A stretch of DNA of 64,000 bases from assembly GCF_029338575.1 (NCBI RefSeq), contig NZ_CP119992.1, positions 2,790,001 to 2,854,000 on the forward strand, in the 5' to 3' direction. Every line of letters begins with the position of its first letter. Position 1 is the stretch's first letter. Positions 53,934 to 62,900 of this stretch are shown here, in pieces. The notes beneath the pieces are model-generated. The model made no database searches and had not been told where the DNA came from. It was given only the letters and a program-made list of their open reading frames with translations. The DNA comes from Halomarina halobia. Lineage in GTDB: Archaea > Halobacteriota > Halobacteria > Halobacteriales > Haloarculaceae. Made by a program: the position numbers and the translations under genes.

Positions 53934-54820
53934 CCCGCGACGCTCCCCCGGAGACCGACGGCGGGGTCGCGACCGCCCACGAGGCCCCGCCGGAGGCGGC
54001 CGACGCGAGCGTCGGTGGCCTCGGGCGACAGGTCGCCGCCGTGGCCCGCCTGGAGTATCGCCTCTCGATCCGTAGCCGATGGGCGTTCGCGCTCACGGCG
54101 CTGTTCGGTCTGCTCGCGGTGTCGATCGTCGGTTTCGGCGGGTCGAGCCTCGGTCCCGTCCGCGCCGACGCCGTGATCGTCAGCCTCGCCTCGCTGGCGA
54201 CGTACCTGCTCCCGCTCGCCGCGCTGGTCTACGGGTTCGACGCCGTCGTCGGTAGCGAGGAGGCCGGCTGGCTCGACATCGTGTTCGCGCTGCCGATCCC
54301 CCGCGAGCGGGTCGTCGTCGGCACGTACCTGGGACGCGCGGTCACGCTCGCGGGTGCGACGGCCATCGGGTTCGGCCTCGGCGGGGCCGCGCTGTTCGTC
54401 CGGGCCGGCGGGATCGCACCGTCGCTGTATGCGACGTTCCTGCTCGGGGCGATCGCGCTGGGGCTCTCGTTCCTCGCGATCGGCGTGCTCGTCTCGACGC
54501 TCGCCGCCGAGCGGACCCGCGCGCTCGGCGCGGCGCTGCTCGTCTGGGTCTGGTTCGTCTTCGGCCACGATCTCGCCGCGCTCGGCCTCGTGGCCGGAGT
54601 CGATCTCCCCGACCCCGTCCTCTCCGCGCTGGTGCTCTCCGATCCGGCGGCCGTCTTCCGCGTGCTCGTCCTCTCGGGCGTTGATTCGACCGGCGGCGGC
54701 CTGGCGGCAGTCGTCGCGAACACGACGCTGTCGGGGCCGGCGCTCGCGCTGGCCGCGCTCGCGTGGGTCGTCGCGCCAGTGGCGGTCGCGGCGGTAGCGA
54801 TCCGATGGCGGGGGTTCTGA
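53930..54820 (+). CDS. nosY: ABC transporter permease NosY
   Basis: A 296-residue permease with about six membrane segments and a charged N-terminal stretch (1-40). RLEYRLSIRSRWAFALTALFGLL is the usual start, then SLASLATYLLPLAALVYGFDAVVGSEEAGWLDIVFALPIPRERVV (blocks Y-G-F-D and E-x-x-G are typical). A GTG at 53930 overlaps the nosF stop (GTGA). The 3' end overlaps the nosL start by 16 bases. Confidence 0.92.
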   Translation: MTRDAPPETDGGVATAHEAPPEAADASVGGLGRQVAAVARLEYRLSIRSRWAFALTALFGLLAVSIVGFGGSSLGPVRADAVIVSLASLATYLLPLAALVYGFDAVVGSEEAGWLDIVFALPIPRERVVVGTYLGRAVTLAGATAIGFGLGGAALFVRAGGIAPSLYATFLLGAIALGLSFLAIGVLVSTLAAERTRALGAALLVWVWFVFGHDLAALGLVAGVDLPDPVLSALVLSDPAAVFRVLVLSGVDSTGGGLAAVVANTTLSGPALALAALAWVVAPVAVAAVAIRWRGF

Positions 54821-55441
54821 CCGTGCGTGCACACGCTCCGCTACCGTCCGGCGGGTGCTCGGGGGACGCGCCCGGCGGCCGCCGTGCCGTCCTCCGGGCG
54901 CTCGGTGCCGTCGGCGCGACGGCGCTCGTCGGCTGCACCGGCGCGGGCGAGCGGTCGGCCCCCGATCCCCCCGAACCGATCGATCTGTCGGGCGGCAAGA
55001 CCGACGACGTCGGCGGCATGGTGATCGGCGAGCACTTCGGTCCGAACGGTCAGATCTTCTGCTGGAACCGCGGCCCTCCGGGCCGCGACGGTCCCGCGTG
55101 GTTTATGTCGCTGACCGCGGGGCTGTTTCCGTACTACTTCGAGCGCGAGCGCCGCGACTGGAAGGCGCTCGCCGTCTACGTCACCGACTGCTCGACCGTT
55201 GAGTACTCGCTCGCGAGACGGGACGGCGTACCTTCCGAGTCTCACCGCGGCGGACATCCTCTCGCCCGCGCGTAGGGTGACGTACGTCGCGGGGAGCGCC
55301 GTGCTGGGCGGGATGGGCGAGGCGCTCGTCCCGTTTCCCGATCCGAGCGACGCCGACTCGTTCGTCGATGAGCACGGTGGGCGGACGGTCGGGTTCGACG
55401 ATGTCGCGCGGGCGTGGCTGGCGGACTACGTGCGGGGCTGA
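54805..55441 (+). CDS. nosL: NosL family copper chaperone lipoprotein, frameshifted
   Basis: NosL is an exported lipoprotein delivering Cu to NosZ. The N-terminus has a Tat signal (GGRRAVLRALGAVGA) and lipobox LVGC. The body reads LSGGKTDDVGGMVIGEHFGPNGQIFCW to VYVTDCSTVEYSLARRD; then one frame change near 55215-55229 is needed to continue YLPSLTAADILSPARRVTYVAG and end AWLADYVRG. One extra base (or two missing) explains it, giving about 211 residues. The uncorrected frame stops at 55275. The usual C-x2-C-G-M motif is D-V-G-G-M here. The start could also be GTG 54823. Confidence 0.82.
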
Positions 55442-55514
55442 TCGCCGGCGGAACCCTCTCCCCGCCGCCCCGGAGCGCGGAGGGTTCTTGCGCGTCGCGC
55501 CCCAACCGCGGGCC

Positions 55515-56159
55515 ATGTCAGCGCCCGCCACCGACCGGCCCGCGAAGTCCCCCGAGGAGGTCCGTGAACTGTACGACGAGCAGGCCCCTCGCTTCGAGCG
55601 CTTCGGCTGGATCGAGGAGCGCCTCGTGGGGCGCTACCGCGAGCGACTGTTCTCCCGGGCGCGGGGGCGCACCCTCGACGTGGCCTGCGGGACGGGGCCG
55701 AACTTCCCGCACTTCCCCGAGGGCGTCGCGCTCACGGCGGTCGACCTCAGCGAGGGGATGCTCGCGGCGGCCGAGCGCCGGACGGCCGAACTGGGTCTGG
55801 ACGCGGACCTCCGCGTGGCTGACGCCGAGGACCTCCCCTTCGAGGACGACAGCTTCGACACCGTCGCCTCCGCGCTCTCGACGTGCACGTTTCCCGATCC
55901 CGTCGCGGTCCTCCGCGAGATGGACCGGGTCTGCGCGCCCGACGGCGAGATCCTCCTGTTCGAGCACGGGCGCAGCGACGTCGCCGCCGTCGCCCGCCTG
56001 CAGGACTGGCTGGCCCCGCGGCACTTCCGACGGATGGCCTGTCGGTGGAACCAGGAGCCGACCGACCTCGTCGCCGAGGCGGGCCTCTCCGTGGAGCGGG
56101 TCCGTCGGAACGTCCTCGGGATCTTCACGAGCATGGTCGTCGCGCCGAGCGGCGACTGA
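55515..56159 (+). CDS. Class I SAM-dependent methyltransferase (UbiE/COQ5-like)
   Basis: A 214-residue soluble methyltransferase: ELYDEQAPRFERFGW, then the SAM motif TLDVACGTGPNFPHFP, AVDLSEGMLAAAERR, VADAEDLPFEDDSFDTVASAL and EMDRVCAPDGEILLFEHGRSD. The pattern matches the UbiE/methyltransferase_11 group. It could methylate a quinone, but in haloarchaea close relatives are unassigned. It is 73 bases after nosL and may belong to that transcript. The ATG at 55515 starts the conserved region. Confidence 0.87.
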   Translation: MSAPATDRPAKSPEEVRELYDEQAPRFERFGWIEERLVGRYRERLFSRARGRTLDVACGTGPNFPHFPEGVALTAVDLSEGMLAAAERRTAELGLDADLRVADAEDLPFEDDSFDTVASALSTCTFPDPVAVLREMDRVCAPDGEILLFEHGRSDVAAVARLQDWLAPRHFRRMACRWNQEPTDLVAEAGLSVERVRRNVLGIFTSMVVAPSGD

Positions 56160-56172
56160 GCCGCCGCCGCGG

Positions 56173-56529
56173 TCAGTCCTCCTTCCCGACGACGACCGCC
56201 TCGCGGATCTCGAGGGCCGTCTCGAACTCCCCGCGCCGGCCGAGTTCGCTCCCGACGCGGCGGAGGTGCTCGGTGTGCGCGCGCTCGACGGCGTTCGTCT
56301 CCCGGCGTTCGAGTCGCAGGCGCGCGCTCACCTCCTCCCAGTGGCCCGCCTCGACGAAGAAGACGCACGACTCCTCGTCCTCGTGGACGAGTTCGTACCG
56401 GCGGCGGTACTCCCCGAGGCGGGGGCCGAGGTCGTCCTGGACGTGCTCGACGAGGTCCGGCAGCAACTGCGGGCCGACGCTCGCCTTCGCGGCGGCCAGC
56501 AGGAGCGCGTTGCCGTCGATCGGGTTCAC
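56173..56529 (-). CDS. Uncharacterized protein in the SAMP3-like operon
   Basis: A 118-residue soluble protein. Helical N-terminus (NALLLAAAKASVGPQLLPDLVEHVQD) followed by YELVHEDEESCVFFVEAGHWEEV and a second helix pair (RRETNAVERAHTEHLRRVGSEL). A single Cys and several His are seen but no clear metal site. It starts one base after the upstream 84-residue gene stop, so the three genes 57067 to 56173 form one transcript. Family unknown. Confidence 0.7.
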   Translation of the reverse strand: MNPIDGNALLLAAAKASVGPQLLPDLVEHVQDDLGPRLGEYRRRYELVHEDEESCVFFVEAGHWEEVSARLRLERRETNAVERAHTEHLRRVGSELGRRGEFETALEIREAVVVGKED

Positions 56530-56530
56530 G

Positions 56531-56785
56531 CTACCCCCCGGCGCGCATCGCCTTGCGGTCGAAGTCCTCGATCAGTTCCTCCAGTGCGGCCTCCCCGCCC
56601 TCGAAGACGACGGTCACCTCGGTGAGGCGGATCGACCCGGCGACGTCGACCGTCTCCGCGGAGAGGTCGGCCCGCCAGTCCGCCGCCTCGACGGCCCCGT
56701 CGTCGACGCGCTCCCCGCCGAGGTTCTCGAGGTACTGGACGGCGAGGCGCTTCGAGATGCCGCGGTAGGACTTCTCTCGGCGCAT
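56531..56785 (-). CDS. Small uncharacterized protein in the SAMP3-like operon
   Basis: An 84-residue protein with a basic N-terminus (MRREKSYRGISKRLAVQYLENLGG), strands EVTVVFEGGEAALEELIEDF and an Ala-Gly-Gly C-terminus (RAGG). Its ATG directly abuts the SAMP3-like stop with no gap. The terminal Gly-Gly is notable next to a ubiquitin-like gene, but the fold does not look like beta-grasp and may be unrelated to conjugation. Confidence 0.65.
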   Translation of the reverse strand: MRREKSYRGISKRLAVQYLENLGGERVDDGAVEAADWRADLSAETVDVAGSIRLTEVTVVFEGGEAALEELIEDFDRKAMRAGG

Positions 56786-57067
56786 CTATCCCCCCGCGAC
56801 CGGCGGGAACACCGACATCGAGTCCCCGTCCTCGAGCGTCGTCTCCGGACCGTCCATGTGAAGCACCTCGCGGCCGTTCTTGAGGACGCTCAGCTGGGGG
56901 CGGATGTCGCCCTCGTCGTCGAGCAGGAGGCCCTCCAGTCCGTCGAACTCCGATTCGAGCGCGCCGAGCACCTCGCCGACCGTCGCGCCCTCCTCGTACT
57001 CCCGACGGATGGTCTTCGATCCGACCGCCTCCCGGAAGTTCGCGAAGAATCGCAACTCGAGTTCCAT
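56786..57067 (-). CDS. Ubiquitin-like small archaeal modifier protein (SAMP3/MoaD family)
   Basis: A 93-residue beta-grasp protein: ELRFFANFREAVGSKTI, then GATVGEVLGALESEFDGL and LSVLKNGREVLHMDG, ending FPPVAGG. The C-terminal diglycine is the conjugation/thiocarboxylation site. The pattern is very close to Haloferax SAMP3 as I remember it. SAMPs act in protein tagging and in molybdopterin/tungstopterin or tRNA thiolation sulfur transfer, so supply of cofactor to the AORs and formate dehydrogenase in this window is plausible. It starts 48 bases from the small membrane gene. Confidence 0.88.
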   Translation of the reverse strand: MELELRFFANFREAVGSKTIRREYEEGATVGEVLGALESEFDGLEGLLLDDEGDIRPQLSVLKNGREVLHMDGPETTLEDGDSMSVFPPVAGG

Positions 57068-57115
57068 GGTCCTACCAGTCGTCCGGGCGTGATAAAGCCA
57101 CGCGGACGGTGCGCG

Positions 57116-57301
57116 TCACCCCACTACCATGCTCAGCACCATCGCGGCGACGAACAGGGCGACGATACCGGCGAGGACGAGCCCCCACGGCGTCTGCGCG
57201 TTCCGCCGCTCGTTCCACCCGATCCGGTAGACGCCCGCGATCCCGCCGACGGCGACGAGCAGGACGACGACGCTGTACAGGAGGTCGAGTACCGACGACA
57301 T
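57116..57301 (-). CDS. Small membrane protein
   Basis: A 61-residue protein with two membrane segments (about 6-24 and 40-58) joined by the charged loop GWNERRNAQTPWG. The ATG at 57301 is preferred because the longer frame overlaps the divergent promoter. It lies upstream of, and co-oriented with, the SAMP3-like operon. Function unknown. Confidence 0.55.
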   Translation of the reverse strand: MSSVLDLLYSVVVLLVAVGGIAGVYRIGWNERRNAQTPWGLVLAGIVALFVAAMVLSMVVG

Positions 57302-57401
57302 GTTCCCCAGTACCGGGCGGACCGTACTAAGTGTGTACATTACTGTCACACACTCGACGTGATAAGGTATATCACGGTCGGTCGCGAGGTGGGGGATAGG
57401 A

Positions 57402-57800
57402 ATGCGGATGGAACTCCGGGTGTGCAAGCACTGCTACGAGGGCGAACACGGTAACCCGCAGAAGACGGCGGTGACGCGCGACATGGTCCGGTGTGCGGAG
57501 CGGGTCCGGGAGTACAAGGACCTCATCGAGCTCGACGCCCTGTACGTCACGAAGGTCCGCGACGGCGACCCGGGCGGCGCGGAGGCGCTGCCGGTCATCG
57601 TCGCCGGTATCGAGAACGACCAGATCTCGCTGTCCGACACGCAGCTCGTCATGGAGGACGACGAGGGGAACATGCTCGTCTACCCCGAGCCGAAGGACAT
57701 CCTCGAGGTCCTCACGCGGAACGTCGATCAGATCAGCGCCCACACCCGTCAGGACGTCACCGTCGAACTCTCCCGGGAGGGTGCGGAGCTGCTGACGTGA
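57402..57800 (+). CDS. Uncharacterized CxxC protein
   Basis: A 132-residue acidic soluble protein beginning MRMELRVCKHCYEGEHG, with C8 and C11 and two His that could bind a metal. The remainder (LIELDALYVTKVRDGD, GIENDQISLSDTQLVMEDDEGN, LEVLTRNVDQISAHT) is alpha/beta with no familiar motif. An ATG two codons later is an alternative start. It is divergent from the small membrane gene and converges on the formate dehydrogenase operon. I do not recognise the family. Confidence 0.65.
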   Translation: MRMELRVCKHCYEGEHGNPQKTAVTRDMVRCAERVREYKDLIELDALYVTKVRDGDPGGAEALPVIVAGIENDQISLSDTQLVMEDDEGNMLVYPEPKDILEVLTRNVDQISAHTRQDVTVELSREGAELLT

Positions 57801-57845
57801 CGGAGCGGGCGGGGAGCGCGGGGCGAAGCGTCACCGCGCTCGCCC

Positions 57846-58844
57846 TCAGTCGTCGCCCGAGCCGTCCGTCGCGGCGGCGCGCCCGCGCTCGCGCACCTGG
57901 CGCTCGTAGCGCGAGCGCAGCACGTTCCCGTACACCGACAGCACCAGCCCGAGGAACAGCACGAGGATACCGACGTTGATGCCGATCGTGAGGAAGACGT
58001 TCGTCGGACCCCCGCCGACCGTCAGCGTCCCCGGCACCGGGTATCCCGAGTCGTAGATGCTCCCGAGGAGCACGCCCACGATGCCGCCGACGACGGCCAG
58101 TCCGCCGAGGTTGACCGCCCAGTTCCAGGAAGGGCGCAGCCGGAGCCGCTCGATACCGGTGCCCTCGTGCTCGCCGTCGTGGTCGGCGTGCGGGATGTCG
58201 CTCTTCGGGATGAACGCCTTCAGTTCGACCGGGTAGAACGCCGGGTGAAAGCCGTGCTCGAAGATGTGGAACATGACCCCCATCAGCATCACGACCCCCA
58301 GCAGGCCGTGGAACCCGACGAAGGCCATCGCCGCCGTCTTCGTCTGGAAGAACTGCATCAGCGCGGGCTTGCTCCAGATGAGCAGCCCGGAGATCATCAG
58401 CAGCACCAGCTCGACGGTGAAGATGAACACGACGCCCTTGCCGACGTACGACAGCAGCGGCACCTCGTCCGCGGTGTAGCCCGCGAACTGCCGGGCGTGC
58501 GGGTGGCGCTCGTCCGCCCGTCCGAGGAGGAACTTCACGTCCTGGACGAACGCCCGCGTGTCGTTTCGCAGGTCCGGGAGGACCTCGCGGAAGTTGCTCC
58601 GCCGTCCGGGGCCGATGATCATGAACGTGACCCAGAAGACGGTGAGCGCGATGAGCGCGAACCCGGCGATGCGGTGGAGCGCGAGGACGCCGGTGTTCCC
58701 GCCCATCAGGGCGAGCAGCCACCACAGCTCGTCGTTGAACATGACGGCGTACCCGCTGAAGAACAGGAGGAAGACGTCGAGCGCCAGCAGCGAGTGGAAC
58801 ACCGTCGTCGTCTTGGTGAACTTCCCGTGGTCGAGGCTCGTCAC
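57846..58844 (-). CDS. Formate dehydrogenase cytochrome b (gamma) subunit
   Basis: A 332-residue membrane subunit (FdnI-like) passing electrons from the beta subunit to quinone. About five membrane segments; haem ligand candidates are His in TVFHSLLALDVF, LHRIAGFALIALT, FVGFHGLLGVVML and MFHIFEHGFHPAFYP. A long charged exposed loop (about 85-130) and the last segment (VFLTIGINVGILVLFLGL) with basic tail complete it. The ATG at 58844 overlaps the preceding gene stop (ATGA). Confidence 0.9.
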   Translation of the reverse strand: MTSLDHGKFTKTTTVFHSLLALDVFLLFFSGYAVMFNDELWWLLALMGGNTGVLALHRIAGFALIALTVFWVTFMIIGPGRRSNFREVLPDLRNDTRAFVQDVKFLLGRADERHPHARQFAGYTADEVPLLSYVGKGVVFIFTVELVLLMISGLLIWSKPALMQFFQTKTAAMAFVGFHGLLGVVMLMGVMFHIFEHGFHPAFYPVELKAFIPKSDIPHADHDGEHEGTGIERLRLRPSWNWAVNLGGLAVVGGIVGVLLGSIYDSGYPVPGTLTVGGGPTNVFLTIGINVGILVLFLGLVLSVYGNVLRSRYERQVRERGRAAATDGSGDD

Positions 58845-59257
58845 CGCGACTCACCCCCGTCGCCGTCGGATGGGCCGGTGCCGTCGACGCCGTCACTGAC
58901 GCCGGTGCCGCCGTCGGTGGCGACGCCGTCGGCGTCCCGGCGGTCGTACGGCTCGCGCATCCGGGTCGCGAGCCGCTGGAAGATGCCCCAGTGGACGAAC
59001 ACCATGAACAGGATGAACACTCCCATCAGGACGTCCACGGCGTGGGTGATCTTGATGAGCGCGGCGAGCCACGGGGACGCGTTGCCCGCGGTCCAGTCCG
59101 CCCCGACGCCGCCGCCCTCGACCGTGGGCCGGACGCGGAACAGCTGTTCGTAGAAGAGGTCCGCGCTCCCCGTGACGTACCAGACGGCCGCGACGGCGAC
59201 CGCGAGGCCGACGAACGCGCTGACGGCCACCGCCAGCGCTTCGCGTCCGCGGCTCAT
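58841..59257 (-). CDS. Small membrane protein of the formate dehydrogenase operon
   Basis: A 138-residue protein with two membrane segments (about 8-27 and 72-92: HAVDVLMGVFILFMVFVHWG) and an acidic, Gly/Asp-rich tail (about 110-138). It overlaps both the beta subunit stop (ATGA at 59254-59257) and the gamma start, so is made in step with the complex. It may be an extra anchor or assembly factor; I do not recognise a family and bacterial FDH operons lack this gene. Confidence 0.75.
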   Translation of the reverse strand: MSRGREALAVAVSAFVGLAVAVAAVWYVTGSADLFYEQLFRVRPTVEGGGVGADWTAGNASPWLAALIKITHAVDVLMGVFILFMVFVHWGIFQRLATRMREPYDRRDADGVATDGGTGVSDGVDGTGPSDGDGGESR

Positions 59258-59931
59258 CGCTCGAACACCCGCGCGTCTTCCTTCCCGAAGACGATCTCCA
59301 TCGCCTGCTGGTTGAACGCCGGTGCGGATCCCCGCCGGTCGAGTTCGCCCGCGATGTCGTCCGCGGTTCCGACGAGGATGGCGTCGGTCGCGCACTCCTC
59401 GGCGCAGGCCGGCCCCTTGCCGATCCCCTGGCGCTCCTCGCACATCGTGCACTTGTCCATCGTGCCGCCGGTGCCGAAGATCCGCGCGCTCCCGTCGTTG
59501 GACTCGGGGAACTGCGGCGCGCCGAACGGACACGCCGAGAGGCAGTACTGACAGCCCACGCAGAGGTCGTCGCTGACCTGCACGAACCCCCCCTCGTCCC
59601 GCTGGAGGGCGTCGGTCGGACAGACCGACACGCAGGGGGCGTTCTCGCAGTGGTAACACTGCATCGGGATGCTGGTCTCGCCCGGGAACGAGCGCTCGTT
59701 GAGCGCCTTCCCGCTCGCGGCGTTGAACTCCTCCGAGTGCTGGCCCTCGAACATCGTGGCGATAGAGATGCGCTGTTCATCCGGGGGCAACTCCCACGTC
59801 CGCTTGCACGCGACGACGCAGCCGCCGCAGTCGATGCAGGCCTCCACGTCGGGGAAGATGCGCGCCCCCTCGCCCGTGCTCATCACGCCCTGGCTCATCC
59901 GGTCGCCATCGATGGGATCGTTGGTAGACAT
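59254..59931 (-). CDS. Formate dehydrogenase iron-sulfur (beta) subunit
   Basis: A 225-residue ferredoxin-like subunit with four 4Fe-4S clusters: CIDCGGCVVAC, CYHCENAPCVSVCP, CVGCQYCLSACP and CTMCEER followed by CAEEC. It carries electrons from FdhA to the cytochrome b. No signal peptide; it would be co-exported with the Tat-targeted alpha subunit. The ATG at 59931 is followed by alternative Met codons at positions 12 and 17. It starts 12 bases after the alpha stop. Confidence 0.92.
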   Translation of the reverse strand: MSTNDPIDGDRMSQGVMSTGEGARIFPDVEACIDCGGCVVACKRTWELPPDEQRISIATMFEGQHSEEFNAASGKALNERSFPGETSIPMQCYHCENAPCVSVCPTDALQRDEGGFVQVSDDLCVGCQYCLSACPFGAPQFPESNDGSARIFGTGGTMDKCTMCEERQGIGKGPACAEECATDAILVGTADDIAGELDRRGSAPAFNQQAMEIVFGKEDARVFER

Positions 59932-59943
59932 GTTAATGACGGA

Positions 59944-62900
59944 TTATTGAACTGTGTTGTGGTCGCGGACGTCGAAGTCCTTCTGGAGGCCGATCCCGTC
60001 GCGGTCCTGCGGGAACGCGAGGTCGACGTCCATGTTCAGTTCTCGCAACAGCTCCGGCGTCGCCCGCCTGACCTTGACAAGCGCCGCCTTCGTCTCCTGC
60101 ATCTGCGTCTCCGCGTCGTACCCGCGCGAGGTGATGATGTTGACGCTGTCGCCGATGGCGTAGGGGACCGTCCCGTCCGGGTAGCGCTCCTCCAGGCTCT
60201 TGCCGTGGTAGACGCCGCCCCAGTGGAAGGGGAGGAACACCTCGTCCTCCCGCGGCCGGTGGGTCACCCGCGCCTTCACGAGGACCGATCCGCGGTCGGT
60301 CGTCGAGACGACGACGAAGTCGCCGCCGTCGACGCCCAACTGCTCGGCGCGCTCGGGGTGGATCTCGGCGTACATGTGCGGCTGGAGGTCGGCGAGGAAG
60401 ACGTTCGACCGCGACTCCGAGCCGCCGCCCTGGTGCTCGACCTGCCGGCCGGTCGTCATGACGAGGTCCATCCCCTGCTCCTGGGCGGCCTTCGTCGCCT
60501 CTCGCTGGATGGCGGCGTTGTTCTGATCCAGCCGGAAGAAGTTCGTCTGCTCCCCGTTCGCGGGCCACCCCTCGACGAGGTCGGGGCGGGGACTCTCGAT
60601 CGGCTCCCGGTGGATCGGCACGGTGTCGAGGAAGTTCCACGCGACGCCGCGCGCCCGCCCCCGCCCCGTCGGCGGGTCGGGCTGCTTGTAGTCGTACTGC
60701 TCGTACTCGGCGGGATCGATGTCCGACGCCGCGCCCTCGGGTCTGAGTTCCCCCGCCTCGTCGAGTTCCTTGAGCCGCCGTGCGGTGTCGTACACCGACC
60801 TGTCGGGGCTGAGCGCGTACTCGTAGGGGACCGACAGGGCGTCGGGCTTGGTGATGTCCTGGGGCCACGTCGTCGTCCAGCCGGGATACTCGGGGACGCC
60901 GCGGACCGTCCCGCTGAAGTCGGTGTCCCAGTCGGGTTCGTAGGGCGCGCGCAGCATGTCGAGGCCCGCTTCGCCGTCCTGTTCGACGGTGCGCGCCAGG
61001 GGGTACGTCCGCTGCTCCGGCACCTCGCCGCTCTCCGCCATCTCCCGCCACTCGTCGGGCGTCGGGGCCTTCGTCCCCCAGCGCGCCCGGAAGTCCTGGC
61101 CGCCCTCGCGCGGGTCGAGGTCGTCGCGCCAGATGATCGGCGTTCCGGGGTGCCCCTCGCCCCAGCACGGCCACGGCAGACACCAGTAGTCGCCGCTGAC
61201 CGGCAGCCCCGGCTTCTCTGCCCTGGTCGTCTCGGTGCTGAACGCGTAGTCGTGCTCGTAGTGCTGCTGGAGGCGCTCGGGCGACTGCTGGTACCCGATG
61301 GTCCGCACGCCGAGGTTGATCTCCCGGAGGCAGTCCTCGTAGGTGGTCTTGCCGTTGAACAGTCCGGGACCGGACCCCCAGTCGAAGTGCTCGGGGAAGC
61401 CGAGGGTCGCGGCGAACTCCTGGATGATCTGCATGTCCGTCTTGGCGCTGTGGGACGGCGGACGGACCGGGTTGCGCCACTGGACGGCGCGGTGGGAGTT
61501 GGTGAGCGTTCCGTGGTGCTCGTACTGGCTCGAACAGGGCAGCAGGATGACGCCGTCCTCGCGCTCCGCCATGACCGACGCGAGCGACGGGAACATGTCG
61601 ACGATGACCAGCAGGTCGAGGTTCTCCATCGCCTTCTTCTGCTTGTCCATCTCGCTGATGGAGTTCGCCGAGTGGCCGTGGAACACCGCGGCCTTCACCG
61701 GGTTCGGCTGGTAGAGCGGCGACTCGTTCAACCGCTCCCCCCTGGGGAGCGCCGCCTCGAACCAGCGCGCGACGGTCAGCCCCTTCTGGAACATCATCGA
61801 CCGGTTGCTGAACTCCCGGCCGTCGTTCTCGAACGTCGACGTCGCCTCGCCGGCCTGGCGTTCCCACTTCCCCTTCGGCATCAGGTCGTAGCGGTCGTAC
61901 AGCTGGCCGAAGCTGACGCTGCCGCTGGTCCAGGGGCTCTCGTTCCAGACGTCGGCCCAGTACATCCAGGAGCCGGGGGCGGTCACCGAGTAGTATCCCG
62001 GAAGGATGTGGCTGTTGGGGCCGAGGTCCGTCGCGCCCTGCACGTTCGAGTGGCCGCGCATGACCTGCATCCCGCCGCCGGCGCGGGCGATCCCGCCGGT
62101 CGCCAGCCCGGTGAGCGCGTACGAGCGGATGTTCTGGGTCCCGTTGTTGTGCTGGGTGCCGCCCATCGCCCACTCGATCTGGACGTTCGGCTTGTTCTCG
62201 ATGATCAGGTCGCCGATCGTCCTGATGTCCGCCTCGTCGATCCAGGTGATGTCGGCGACCGTCTCCAGGTCGTACTCGTCGAGTTCGGCCTCGACGTCCG
62301 GCCACCCGATCACCCGCTCGGTGAGCATCTGCCGGTCGAGTTCGCCCTGTTCGCGCAGGTAGCGCAGCAGCCCCATCATCAGGGCGACGTCGGTTCCGGG
62401 TCGGATGCGGAAGAAGTGGTCCGCGTGCGCCGAGGTCTTGGTGTACCGGGCGTCGACGGAGACGATCGTTCCGCCGCGGCGCTGGCCCTCGAGGATGTGT
62501 TGCATCGCGATCGGGTGGGCCTCGGCGGGGTTCTGCCCGATGATGAGGTCGAGGTCGAAGTGCCGGTAGTCGTTCATCGGGTTGGTCATCGCCCCGTAGC
62601 CCCAGGTGTTGGCCAGTCCGGAGACGGTCGTCGAGTGGCAGATACGCGCCTGGTGGTCGACGTTCGTCGTCCCCCAGAAGGCGGCGAGCTTGCGGAACGC
62701 GTAGGCCTCCTCGTTGCAGTGGTGGGCGCTCCCGAGCCACATCACGCTGTCCGGGCCGTACTCCTCGCGGATGCGCCCGAATTCGTCGCCGATCTGCTTC
62801 CACGCCTCGTTCCACGAGATCTTCCGCCACTCGCCGCCCTCGAGGCGCATCGGGTGCTTCAGTCGCTTCTCCGAGTGCTCGCTCTCGTAGATCGCTGCGC

